DNA of 10,884 nucleotides, from assembly GCA_023430315.1 (NCBI GenBank), contig JAEZAW010000268.1, forward strand, positions 1 to 10,884, in the 5' to 3' direction. The first letter of the stretch is position 1. Every line of letters starts with the position of its first letter. Below are positions 1 to 6,959 of the stretch, one piece after another. The notes beneath the pieces are model-generated. The model searched no databases, was not told where the DNA came from, and saw only the letters and a program-made list of their open reading frames with translations. This DNA is from Pseudomonadota bacterium. GTDB taxonomy: Bacteria; Pseudomonadota; Alphaproteobacteria; Rhizobiales; Hyphomicrobiaceae. Position numbers and translations under genes: made by a program.

Positions 1-3000
1 GTCCACCCTTCGGCGGCGTGGTGTCGATGGGCGGCGGTTGCACGGCACCATTCGGCAAAGGCCGCCCCTTCGGCGGGCCATCGGCTCCCTTGAGTGAAGC
101 TGCCATGGGGGACGGTGCTACCTGAGGCGGTGGTGGCGGCGGCACCGTTCGGGGCGGACCTGCTGCGAAACCTGGGCCGGGAACTGGCGCGGGCGGCGGC
201 CCGGGCCGCGGGCCTGCAGCAGCGGGGATCCCTGGTGGCAGCATACCCGGCGGCGGGGAAGCGCGCGGGCCCGATGGCATGGCGGGCATAGGCGGCTTCG
301 ACGGCGGCATGGCACCGTTGATGCCATGCGCAGGCGCACCCGTGCGTGGCGGAGGCCGGACAGGCTCCGGGAGAGGACCTGCACCGTTGGTGCGCGCGGC
401 CGCGGGCTGCTGGATGACAGGCGCCGGCGGCTCCTTGTCCTTACCGTTGGCGGCGCCATTGGCCGTCTGGCGCGGCGTGCTCATCTTCATCGCCCGGCGG
501 CCCATCTTCTTCTCGGACTTCGCGACGAGCTTGATGAGCTGGAGTGCATCGCGCTCCGACATGGGCTGCCCGTAGTAGAAGCCCTGGGCGTACTCGCAAC
601 CGAGCGCACGCAGGAACGCGGCATCTTCCGGCGCCTCGACTCCCTCCGCAACGACCTTATGACCAAGCTCATGCGCGAGCAGCAGGATCGCGCGGACAAT
701 CGCGCCGCCGGACTCGCTCTCCGTCCCCGACTGCACGAGCGCCTTGTCGATCTTGAGCGTGTCGAAGGGAAAGCGCTGGAGATAGGCGAGCGAGGAGTAG
801 CCAGTGCCGAAGTCGTCGATGGCGAGATCTGCGCCGGCGCTCTTGAGGAGCTCGAGCACGTGCGTCGCGCGTTCCGGATTCTCCATCACGAGAGATTCGG
901 TGACCTCGAGGCGCAGCGATCCGCGCGGCACGACATTGCGTCCGAGCAGGTGGCGGATCTCCGGCACGATGTCGGCCTTGAGAAGCTGGCGGCTCGAGAC
1001 GTTGACGCTGACGAACAGCGGCTGCTCGGCGCGCGGCAATGCGCCTTGCCATTTCGCGACCTCGGCGATGGCGCGAGAGAGCACGTAGGAACCGAGCTTG
1101 ACGACGAGGTCAGTCTCCTCGGCGACCGGTATGAACTCCGCGGGACTGAGCTGCCCGTAGCGCGGATGCTCCCAGCGCACGAGCGCCTCGAAGCCGACGA
1201 GGCTCTCATTGGAAAGCGCGACGATCGGCTGGTAGAGCACTGTCAGGCGGCCCTGCTCGATGGCTTTGCGCAGATCGCTCTCTATGGCAATGCGCTCGTC
1301 CTTTTCGCCGCGCATCTGCGGCGTGAAGATCTCGATGCGATCCGTACCGGCGCGCTTGGCGCGGTACATGGCCGTCTCGGCTTCGCGCAGAAGCTCGCGG
1401 GCGTCCGCCTGGTTCTCATCGGCGGTGGCAATGCCGATCGAACCCGTGAGTATGATCTCCTGGCTGGCGATCTTGATCGGCGAGCGCAGCGAGCGGCGCA
1501 GACGCTCCGCGAGCATGGCCAGCTCGCGCGGGTCGTGCTGAGAGGGAATGAGGATCGCGAACTGGTCGCCGCCGATGCGCGCGAGCGTATCGCTCGTATT
1601 GAGCGTGCGCTGCAGCCGGCGGGCGACCGTGAGCAGCAGGCTATCGCCGACGACGAGGCCGAAGGCACTGTTGACGCTCTTGAACTTGTCGAGATCGAGC
1701 AGGAGGACCGTCGGCCGCTGCATCGGGTCGCCACGCCCGCGCGTGATGGCCATGGTGAGGCGGTCGAGAAACAGCTCCCGGTTTGGCTGGCCCGTGAGGC
1801 TGTCGTGGACGGCGTCGTGCATGAGACGCTCGCGGGCGCGCCGCGAATCCGTGACATCACGAATGAGGCCGACGCAGCGCAGCGAGCGGCGGTCGGCAGT
1901 CGGCACCGCGGCACCCTCGAGCTCGAACCACCGATACGTGCTGTCGGCATGGCGGATGCGGAAGTCGAGACTGACGGCGCCGCCGGACTTGTCCTTGACG
2001 CCCTGGAAGAGCAGCAGCAGGCGCTCGCGGTCTGCCTGATGCAGATAGGCCAGCAGATCGTCGACCTTGCCCGAGAGATCGCCGGATCTCAGTCCCAGCG
2101 TCGCCTCGATGAGCGGGTCCATCTTGATTTCGTCGCGGCGCGCATTCCATTCCCATACGCCGACGCTCGCCATCTCGATGGCTGTGGCGCGGAGCTGGCG
2201 ATCGGACGGACTGTTCGCGAAGGCTGGCTCCGTCACGCGGAAGGCGAACTGTGTGACGGTAAAGCCGATCAGCAGCGTGATCAGCACGAGCCCGGCGAGC
2301 AGACCCGAGATGGCGATCTCGCCGGAGAGGCGCCCGGTCAGAGTCGCCGCGCCGCCGAAGAGCCACACGAGCAGGAGGATCCACGTAGGCGCCACCGCGA
2401 GCGCGCGATCGAGCCCGCGCAGACTGAAGTAGAGGATCACGAGACCGCCGAACAGGCCGATGGCGCCGAGCGAGAGCCGCGCAACGGTCGCCGCAAGACG
2501 CGGATCGAGGACGGCTGTCGCGACGATCACGAGCTGACCGGCAATCCAGATCAGGAAGAGCATCCGCAGGAAGCTGTTCCACAGATTCCCGCGCAAGAAC
2601 GTGAAGAGGAAGATGACAAGGCTTGCGGCTACGGCGGCCTCCGCCACCGCGCGGTATTGGGCATTGTCCTCGGGCCGCATGGGAAAGAGCCGCGGCCAGA
2701 ACCCGAAATCGACGCAGAGCAGCGCCAGCACGCACCACGCGACGAGCGCGGCGCTCGGGAAGATCATCTTGTGGTTGGCGGCGAAGACAGCCGTCAGGAA
2801 GATCGCGAGCAATCCGGTGAAGCCGAGCAGGATGCCGTTGAAGAGCTGGCGATCACGGTGGCGCTGCTCGTAGGCAAGCGGCTTCCACAATTGGATCGGC
2901 GCGATGCGCTCGGAGGCGAGCTCGACGACGAACGTGACCGTGCGGCCGGGCTCGATGCTGATGCGGAAGACGTCGGCGCTGTCGTTCCTGATGCGCTCGG

Positions 3001-3466
3001 GGACGAAACCTTCCGACTGCGTGATGGCCTCGATGCGGCGCGCGTCGAGATCGGGCCAGATCACGCCAGAGCGCGTCGTCGAGTAGCGGTTGGCGGTCAG
3101 CCAGCGCTCGATCGTCTTGTTCGTGGGATTGCGCAGCGAGAAGACGAGCCAGCTCGGGTTCGTGCCCGGCGTCGCCGCGCGCACGTTCATGCGAAACGTA
3201 CCGCCGGTGGCGTCGGGCGCCGTTTCCGCCTGGATGCTGTCGCCGCGCCCCTCGTAAAGCTCGCCGTGGCTCGTGACGTCGATGCGTTCGGCATCCTCGG
3301 AGACTTCGATCGCTTCGAGCGCGCGTGCGCCTGACGTGCCCGTCGCAAGACCGAGGATCGCAACAAGAAGCAACGCCAGCAGCGCGAGGGCACGGCGCAT
3401 GACAGCATACGCGCCAGGCCTCGGCCCGGCTGCGTCGCCCCCCATGCGCACGCCCCCCATCATCAT
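1..3466 (-). CDS. 7TMR-DISM / PAS / degenerate GGDEF / EAL membrane protein, predicted c-di-GMP phosphodiesterase (C-terminus beyond the window)
   Basis: Predicted inner-membrane sensor that degrades cyclic-di-GMP. At least 1155 residues are in the window and the frame is still open at the left edge. Numbering from the ATG at 3466: signal peptide or first helix about 23-49 (MRRALALLALLLVAILG), periplasmic domain about 50-200, seven hydrophobic helices about 205-410, PAS about 421-545, GGDEF domain about 550-710, EAL domain about 720-968, then a Pro/Ala/Gly-rich tail from about 990. EAL motifs are intact: EAL 760-762, DDFGTGYSSL from 884, KIDK, AEGVE 940-944, QGFYYGQPM. The cyclase signature is GGDQF (632-636) and the inhibitory RxxD site reads NTSD, so cyclase activity is doubtful; GTP binding as an allosteric input is possible. 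Start: three consecutive in-frame ATGs (3466, 3463, 3460) overlap the acetyltransferase stop, with AGGAGG (3482-3477) ten bases upstream. A shorter start at 3400, directly before the hydrophobic stretch, has no clear ribosome site. Last gene seen of the thrC operon. Confidence 0.9.
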   Translation of the reverse strand, partial: MMMGGVRMGGDAAGPRPGAYAVMRRALALLALLLVAILGLATGTSGARALEAIEVSEDAERIDVTSHGELYEGRGDSIQAETAPDATGGTFRMNVRAATPGTNPSWLVFSLRNPTNKTIERWLTANRYSTTRSGVIWPDLDARRIEAITQSEGFVPERIRNDSADVFRISIEPGRTVTFVVELASERIAPIQLWKPLAYEQRHRDRQLFNGILLGFTGLLAIFLTAVFAANHKMIFPSAALVAWCVLALLCVDFGFWPRLFPMRPEDNAQYRAVAEAAVAASLVIFLFTFLRGNLWNSFLRMLFLIWIAGQLVIVATAVLDPRLAATVARLSLGAIGLFGGLVILYFSLRGLDRALAVAPTWILLLVWLFGGAATLTGRLSGEIAISGLLAGLVLITLLIGFTVTQFAFRVTEPAFANSPSDRQLRATAIEMASVGVWEWNARRDEIKMDPLIEATLGLRSGDLSGKVDDLLAYLHQADRERLLLLFQGVKDKSGGAVSLDFRIRHADSTYRWFELEGAAVPTADRRSLRCVGLIRDVTDSRRARERLMHDAVHDSLTGQPNRELFLDRLTMAITRGRGDPMQRPTVLLLDLDKFKSVNSAFGLVVGDSLLLTVARRLQRTLNTSDTLARIGGDQFAILIPSQHDPRELAMLAERLRRSLRSPIKIASQEIILTGSIGIATADENQADARELLREAETAMYRAKRAGTDRIEIFTPQMRGEKDERIAIESDLRKAIEQGRLTVLYQPIVALSNESLVGFEALVRWEHPRYGQLSPAEFIPVAEETDLVVKLGSYVLSRAIAEVAKWQGALPRAEQPLFVSVNVSSRQLLKADIVPEIRHLLGRNVVPRGSLRLEVTESLVMENPERATHVLELLKSAGADLAIDDFGTGYSSLAYLQRFPFDTLKIDKALVQSGTESESGGAIVRAILLLAHELGHKVVAEGVEAPEDAAFLRALGCEYAQGFYYGQPMSERDALQLIKLVAKSEKKMGRRAMKMSTPRQTANGAANGKDKEPPAPVIQQPAAARTNGAGPLPEPVRPPPRTGAPAHGINGAMPPSKPPMPAMPSGPRASPPPGMLPPGIPAAAGPRPGPPPAPVPGPGFAAGPPRTVPPPPPPQVAPSPMAASLKGADGPPKGRPLPNGAVQPPPIDTTPPKGG

Positions 3467-3482
3467 GCGTGCCAATCCTCCT
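3463..3482 (-). promoter_or_regulatory. Ribosome binding site and stop/start overlap deciding the EAL-gene start
   Basis: AGGAGG lies at 3482-3477, inside the last codons of the acetyltransferase gene. Ten bases later an ATG (3466-3464) overlaps that gene's TGA stop (3465-3463) as ATGA, and two more in-frame ATGs follow at 3463 and 3460. This arrangement is typical of translational coupling. It favours a start here over the ATG at 3400, which is preceded by GC-rich sequence without a Shine-Dalgarno match. Confidence 0.6.
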
Positions 3483-4050
3483 CGATCAATCCGAAGAGAA
3501 CATGATCCTGCCACTGGCCGTTGATGCGCAGATAGCGCCGAGCCAAACCTTCGCGCGCAAAGCCGTTCGCCTCGAGCACACGCTGCGAGGCGACATTGTG
3601 CGGGAGACACGCGGCCTCGAGGCGATGGAGACGCAGATCCTCGAAGGCAAACGGTAGCACCGCGGCGAGGGCGCGCTGCATATTGCCCTGCCGCACGTAC
3701 GGCTCGCCGATCCAGTAGCCGAGAGATGCCGCCTGCGTGATACCGCGGCGGACGTTCGAGAACGTGATCGCGCCGATGAGGTGGCGATCACTGTCGCGGA
3801 AGATGAAGAACGCATAGCCGAGACCATCGCGGCGATTGCGCTGGTAGAGCCGCACGCGCTCGCGAAAGGCGGCGCGGCTCAGCTCGTCGCTCGCCCATTG
3901 CGGCTCGAAGGGCACGAGATGATCGCGACTGACGCGGCGGACATAGGCCCACTGCTCGTAGTCCGACATCGCTGGCGGCCGCAGCGACATGCCGTCGCCG
4001 CGAATGAATGCGCTTGCCTCCTCGACGAAGGACGGCCTCAGGAACGCCAT
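3463..4050 (-). CDS. GNAT-family N-acetyltransferase, RimJ/RimL type
   Basis: Protein of 195 residues from the ATG at 4050. It would transfer an acetyl group from acetyl-CoA to an amine; RimJ and RimL of this family acetylate the N-termini of ribosomal proteins S5 and L7/L12, but the substrate here is unknown. The fold markers are visible in order: an N-terminal IRGDGMSLRPPAMSDYEQW segment (16-34), the central strand LIGAITFSNV (91-100), GYWIGEPYVRQGNMQRAL (111-128) as the acetyl-CoA binding motif A with its Gly-containing turn, and LHRLEAACLPHNVASQRVLE (141-160) followed by NGFAREG, the usual motif B region of RimJ/RimL proteins. A purine-rich GGGGAGAGGAC precedes the start. The frame stays open upstream to an ATG at 4299, but that extension runs into the M16 gene and looks non-native. 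The gene lies 94 bases after the peptidase, and its stop overlaps the next start. Confidence 0.9.
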   Translation of the reverse strand: MAFLRPSFVEEASAFIRGDGMSLRPPAMSDYEQWAYVRRVSRDHLVPFEPQWASDELSRAAFRERVRLYQRNRRDGLGYAFFIFRDSDRHLIGAITFSNVRRGITQAASLGYWIGEPYVRQGNMQRALAAVLPFAFEDLRLHRLEAACLPHNVASQRVLEANGFAREGLARRYLRINGQWQDHVLFGLIEEDWHA

Positions 4051-4092
4051 GTCCGTCCTCTCCCCGATCCAGAGACGACAACCCATACCGAC

Positions 4093-4107
4093 GCGCCGTT
4101 GCGGCGC
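4093..4107 (-). repeat. Perfect inverted repeat 6-3-6 between the M16 and acetyltransferase genes
   Basis: Plus-strand GCGCCG-TTG-CGGCGC, a perfect 6-bp GC-only stem with a 3-base loop. It sits in the only real gap (94 bases) within the otherwise tightly packed minus-strand operon. No T-run follows on the minus strand, so it is not an intrinsic terminator. It could stabilise or help process the transcript between the two messages, or be chance in GC-rich DNA. Confidence 0.4.
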
Positions 4108-4144
4108 CGTGACGTCCGATGGTGCCCCAGTCCCCTGAGCCCGA

Positions 4145-5416
4145 TCAATGGCGCACCGCCCGTTGCTCGACGTTGTCCACGATACCCCGTCCCGCCTTGC
4201 CCGCACCGGCCAGTGCGAACGAGAGCTTGGAGCGGCCGACCAGTCGCTCGGCCAGAGCGCGCACCTGCTCGGCATCCACGGCATCGACCTTGTCGACAAG
4301 CTCGGCCGTCGGCACGAGGCGGCCGAGGGCGAGCATCTGGCGCGCCATCTGCTCGGCGCGCGCGATCGGGCTTTCGAGGCTCATCAGGAGCCCGGCCTTG
4401 AGCTGTGCCTTGGCGCGGCGCACTTCCCCCTCCTCCGGGCGCGAAGCCGCCGCCTTGTCGAACTCGGCCGAAACGACGTCGATGAGTGCGCTCATCGTTT
4501 CAGGCCCGGTCGCAGCATGGACATTGAACATTCCGGTATCGCCAAGCCCCCAGGCGCTCGAATAGATCGCGTAGCAAAGGCCCCGCTTCTCCCGCACTTC
4601 CTGGAAGAGCCGGGACGACATCCCGCCGCCGAAAAGCCCCGAGAACACCTGCGCGGCGTAAAAGTCAGGCTCCCGGTAAGAGGGGCTCTGATATCCCAAG
4701 ACCACGTGCGCCTGCTCGAAGCGGCGCGACGACAGCCGTACCCCGCCCGCGTATTTCGCCGGCTTGGGAACGACTCGCTTGCCTCCAGGAAGCGCTCCGA
4801 ATAGGGCTTCAGCGTGGCGCACCAGGGCCGCGTGATCGACGTTCCCTGCGGCGGAAAGCACCATGCCGCCAGCATGATAGCGGGCCTGCCGGAAGGCGTG
4901 CATGTCGATGGCGCTGAAGCGTCCGACGGTCCTGGTCGTGCCGAGGATCGGACGGCCGAGCGGCTGACGCGGGAAGGCCGCATCCTGGATGAGGTCCATC
5001 ACGATCTCCTCAGGGCTGTCGCGGGTGGCCGCGATCTCCTGGAGAATCACGTTCCGTTCCCGTTCCAGCTCATCGCCCGGATAGGTCGGGTTGAGCATGA
5101 TGTCGGCGAGCACCTCGAGGGCGACGGCGAGGTCGTCCTTGAGCAGGCGCGCATAGAAGGCGGTCGAGTCGAGGCTCGTCGCGGCATTGAGCTCGCCGCC
5201 GACCTCCTCGATGCCCTCGGCGATCTCGCGGGCCGTGCGCCGCGCCGTGCCCTTGAAGGCCATGTGCTCGATGAAGTGACAGATGCCGTGCTCGCGCGCG
5301 GCTTCATGGCGGGCGCCGGTCGCGACCCACACACCGAGTGCGACCGTCTCCACGTGGGGCATATGGTCGGAGATGATCGTCAGGCCGTTCGCGAGGCGCG
5401 TTTCGTTGAGATGCAT
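4145..5416 (-). CDS. M16 family zinc peptidase (processing-peptidase-like)
   Basis: Protein of 423 residues, the usual size for the short bacterial M16B peptidases related to the mitochondrial processing peptidase beta subunit. The zinc site is the inverted HxxEH motif: H47-F-I-E50-H51 within CHFIEHMAFKGT. The third ligand is E127 in NVILQEI, 76 residues after H51 as the family requires, so the enzyme should be catalytically competent. The C-terminal half has the family's GLFGGGMSSRLFQEVREKRG segment and QVRALAERLV near the end. There is no signal peptide, so it is probably cytoplasmic; it would cut short peptides or leader sequences. The ATG at 5416 is chosen because the following MHLNETRLANGLTI is the standard N-terminus of the family. 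It begins one base after the thrC stop; a longer frame to 5473 would lie inside thrC. AGGA is about ten bases upstream. Confidence 0.95.
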   Translation of the reverse strand: MHLNETRLANGLTIISDHMPHVETVALGVWVATGARHEAAREHGICHFIEHMAFKGTARRTAREIAEGIEEVGGELNAATSLDSTAFYARLLKDDLAVALEVLADIMLNPTYPGDELERERNVILQEIAATRDSPEEIVMDLIQDAAFPRQPLGRPILGTTRTVGRFSAIDMHAFRQARYHAGGMVLSAAGNVDHAALVRHAEALFGALPGGKRVVPKPAKYAGGVRLSSRRFEQAHVVLGYQSPSYREPDFYAAQVFSGLFGGGMSSRLFQEVREKRGLCYAIYSSAWGLGDTGMFNVHAATGPETMSALIDVVSAEFDKAAASRPEEGEVRRAKAQLKAGLLMSLESPIARAEQMARQMLALGRLVPTAELVDKVDAVDAEQVRALAERLVGRSKLSFALAGAGKAGRGIVDNVEQRAVRH

Positions 5417-5417
5417 G

Positions 5418-6821
5418 TCACACGCGTCCTGCACGCGCGTTCGCGCTGACATACCGCGCGATGGCCGCGGCATCGTTTGGCAGCACGGTGACGCGTTCGG
5501 AAAGAGTGCGCTGCCGCGCGACGGAGGCGGGCTCGGCAGGCGCTCGGCCGACTGCCCGGCGGATGGCGTCGGGGAACTTCGCCGGATGCGCCGTCGAAAG
5601 CGTGATCATCGGCACATCAGGCCGGCGCGGCACGCGCCCTGCGGCCGAGACGGCCACAGCGGTGTGTGGATCGGCGAGATAGCCCGTCGCCGCCTCAAGC
5701 GAGCGGATCGTGGCGAGCGTCGCCGCCTCGTCCGTGCGCTCGGCGTCGAAGCCTTCCTTGAGCTGGCCATGCTCGCCCTGTGTCAGCGCAAAGGCGCCGC
5801 GCTCGGAAAGATCGCGCATGAGGCCGACGACGCGATCGGCATTGCGCCCGGTCAGCTCGAACAGCAGGCGCTCGAAGTTCGACGAGATCTGGATGTCCAT
5901 GCTCGGACTGAAAGTTGCAGCCACCTCGCGGCTCTCGTAGCGGCCCGTCTCCAGCATGCGCGTGAGGATGTCATTGACGTTGGTCGCGATGACGAGCCGA
6001 TCGACGGGCAATCCCATGCGTTTTGCCGCATAGCCCGCGAGCACATCGCCGAAATTTCCCGTTGGCACGGCAAAGCTCACCGTCCGGCACGGCGCACCGA
6101 GCGCGACCGCGGATGTGAAGTAGTAGACGATCTGGGCCATGAGGCGCGCCCAGTTGATCGAATTCACGCCGGCGAGACCGAGACGGTCACGGAATGGGAG
6201 ATCGTTGAAGAGCGCCTTCACGATGTTCTGGCAATCGTCGAACGTGCCCTGCACGGCGATGGCGTGGACGTTCGCTTCGCTCGTCGTCGTCATCTGGCGG
6301 CGCTGCACATCGCTGACACGACCTTCGGGGAAGAGCATGAAAATGTCTATGGCCTCGCGCCCGCGGAAGGCCTCGATTGCCGCGCCGCCCGTATCACCCG
6401 AGGTCGCGCCGACGATCGTTGCCGTACGGTTCCTGCGCGAGAGTGCCCGATCCATGAGGCGCGAGAGCACCTGCATGGCGACGTCCTTGAAGGCAAGCGT
6501 CGGACCGTGGAAGAGCTCGAGTATCCAGTCCGAGGGGCCGACCTGCACGAGCGGCGTCACGAGCCGGTGGTTGAAGGTGGCATAGGCATCGGCAACGATG
6601 ATCGCGAGATCGGCATCCGGGATCTCGCCGCCGACATACGGCTTCATGACGCGGACGGCGACATCCTCGTAGCGCTGGCCCGCAAATGCCGCGATCTCGT
6701 CGCGCGTGAGCTGCGGCCACTGCTCGGGCAGATAGAGACCGCCATCACGGGCGAGCCCGGTCAGCAGAACGTCCTCGAAACCGAGCGCCGGCGCGGCGCC
6801 GCGTGTGCTGATGTACTTCAC
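5418..6821 (-). CDS. thrC: Threonine synthase
   Basis: Converts O-phospho-L-homoserine and water to L-threonine and phosphate with pyridoxal phosphate, the last step of threonine synthesis, in the cytoplasm. Length 467 residues, standard for the proteobacterial type. N-terminus MKYISTRG is the family signature, followed by GFEDVLLTGLARDGGLYLPE. The PLP lysine is K112 in HGPTLAFKDVAMQVL (105-119), and GATSGDTGGAAIEA (from 138) forms part of the cofactor and phosphate site. Later segments NSINWARLMAQIVYYF and VPTGNFGDVLAGY are also typical. The start codon is GTG (6821-6819), since it precedes the conserved KYISTRG and no in-frame ATG lies close by. The Shine-Dalgarno match is weak. First gene of the run thrC - M16 peptidase - acetyltransferase - EAL protein; its TGA is one base before the next ATG. 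Confidence 0.97.
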   Translation of the reverse strand: MKYISTRGAAPALGFEDVLLTGLARDGGLYLPEQWPQLTRDEIAAFAGQRYEDVAVRVMKPYVGGEIPDADLAIIVADAYATFNHRLVTPLVQVGPSDWILELFHGPTLAFKDVAMQVLSRLMDRALSRRNRTATIVGATSGDTGGAAIEAFRGREAIDIFMLFPEGRVSDVQRRQMTTTSEANVHAIAVQGTFDDCQNIVKALFNDLPFRDRLGLAGVNSINWARLMAQIVYYFTSAVALGAPCRTVSFAVPTGNFGDVLAGYAAKRMGLPVDRLVIATNVNDILTRMLETGRYESREVAATFSPSMDIQISSNFERLLFELTGRNADRVVGLMRDLSERGAFALTQGEHGQLKEGFDAERTDEAATLATIRSLEAATGYLADPHTAVAVSAAGRVPRRPDVPMITLSTAHPAKFPDAIRRAVGRAPAEPASVARQRTLSERVTVLPNDAAAIARYVSANARAGRV

Positions 6822-6865
6822 GAAAGGTCCATTGGCAGGAGGCCGCCGAAGCGGTTTTCTGATTT

Positions 6866-6892
6866 CCGGACGATGGCATAGCCGTCATCCGG
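6866..6892. repeat. 27-bp imperfect inverted repeat in the thrC leader
   Basis: On the minus (thrC) strand the sequence reads CCGGATGA-C-GGC-TAT-GCC-A-TCGTCCGG. As RNA the outer eight positions pair with one U-G wobble, there is one C/A mismatch, three more GC pairs follow, and the loop is UAU. It lies 45 bases before the thrC start and 68 bases after the dehydratase stop. The bases after it on the minus strand (AAATCAGAAAACC) are not a T-run, so it is not a standard intrinsic terminator. It could be an operator or a leader stem-loop. The rest of the 6822-6959 gap shows nothing firm. Confidence 0.5.
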
Positions 6893-6959
6893 CAGGAAGG
6901 CCATATCACGGCTTCAAGTCGATGATATCGGCTCAATTTTGCTTGTAGCTTGCGCCGGC

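Noticed and set aside
1857..2738. A 293-codon minus-strand frame within the EAL gene
   Set aside because: It is out of register with the real frame, which at the same place encodes the membrane helices and PAS domain. The product is arginine-rich without hydrophobic segments.
326..3334. A 1002-codon open frame on the plus strand
   Set aside because: It is exactly antisense, in codon register, to the 7TMR/PAS/GGDEF/EAL gene. Its product is Arg/Glu/Asp-rich without any domain, as expected for the mirror of a GC-rich gene.
4051..4299. Longer N-terminus for the acetyltransferase (ATG at 4299)
   Set aside because: The extension overlaps the M16 coding region out of frame, and the family N-terminus (MAFLRPSF) begins at 4050 behind a purine-rich site.
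5283..6881. A 532-codon open frame on the plus strand
   Set aside because: Antisense to thrC and the start of the M16 gene. The translation has no recognisable motif, whereas the opposite strand carries unmistakable threonine synthase motifs.
6866..6892. Intrinsic terminator of the dehydratase gene
   Set aside because: The stem is good but no T-run follows on the minus strand; the downstream bases are A-rich.
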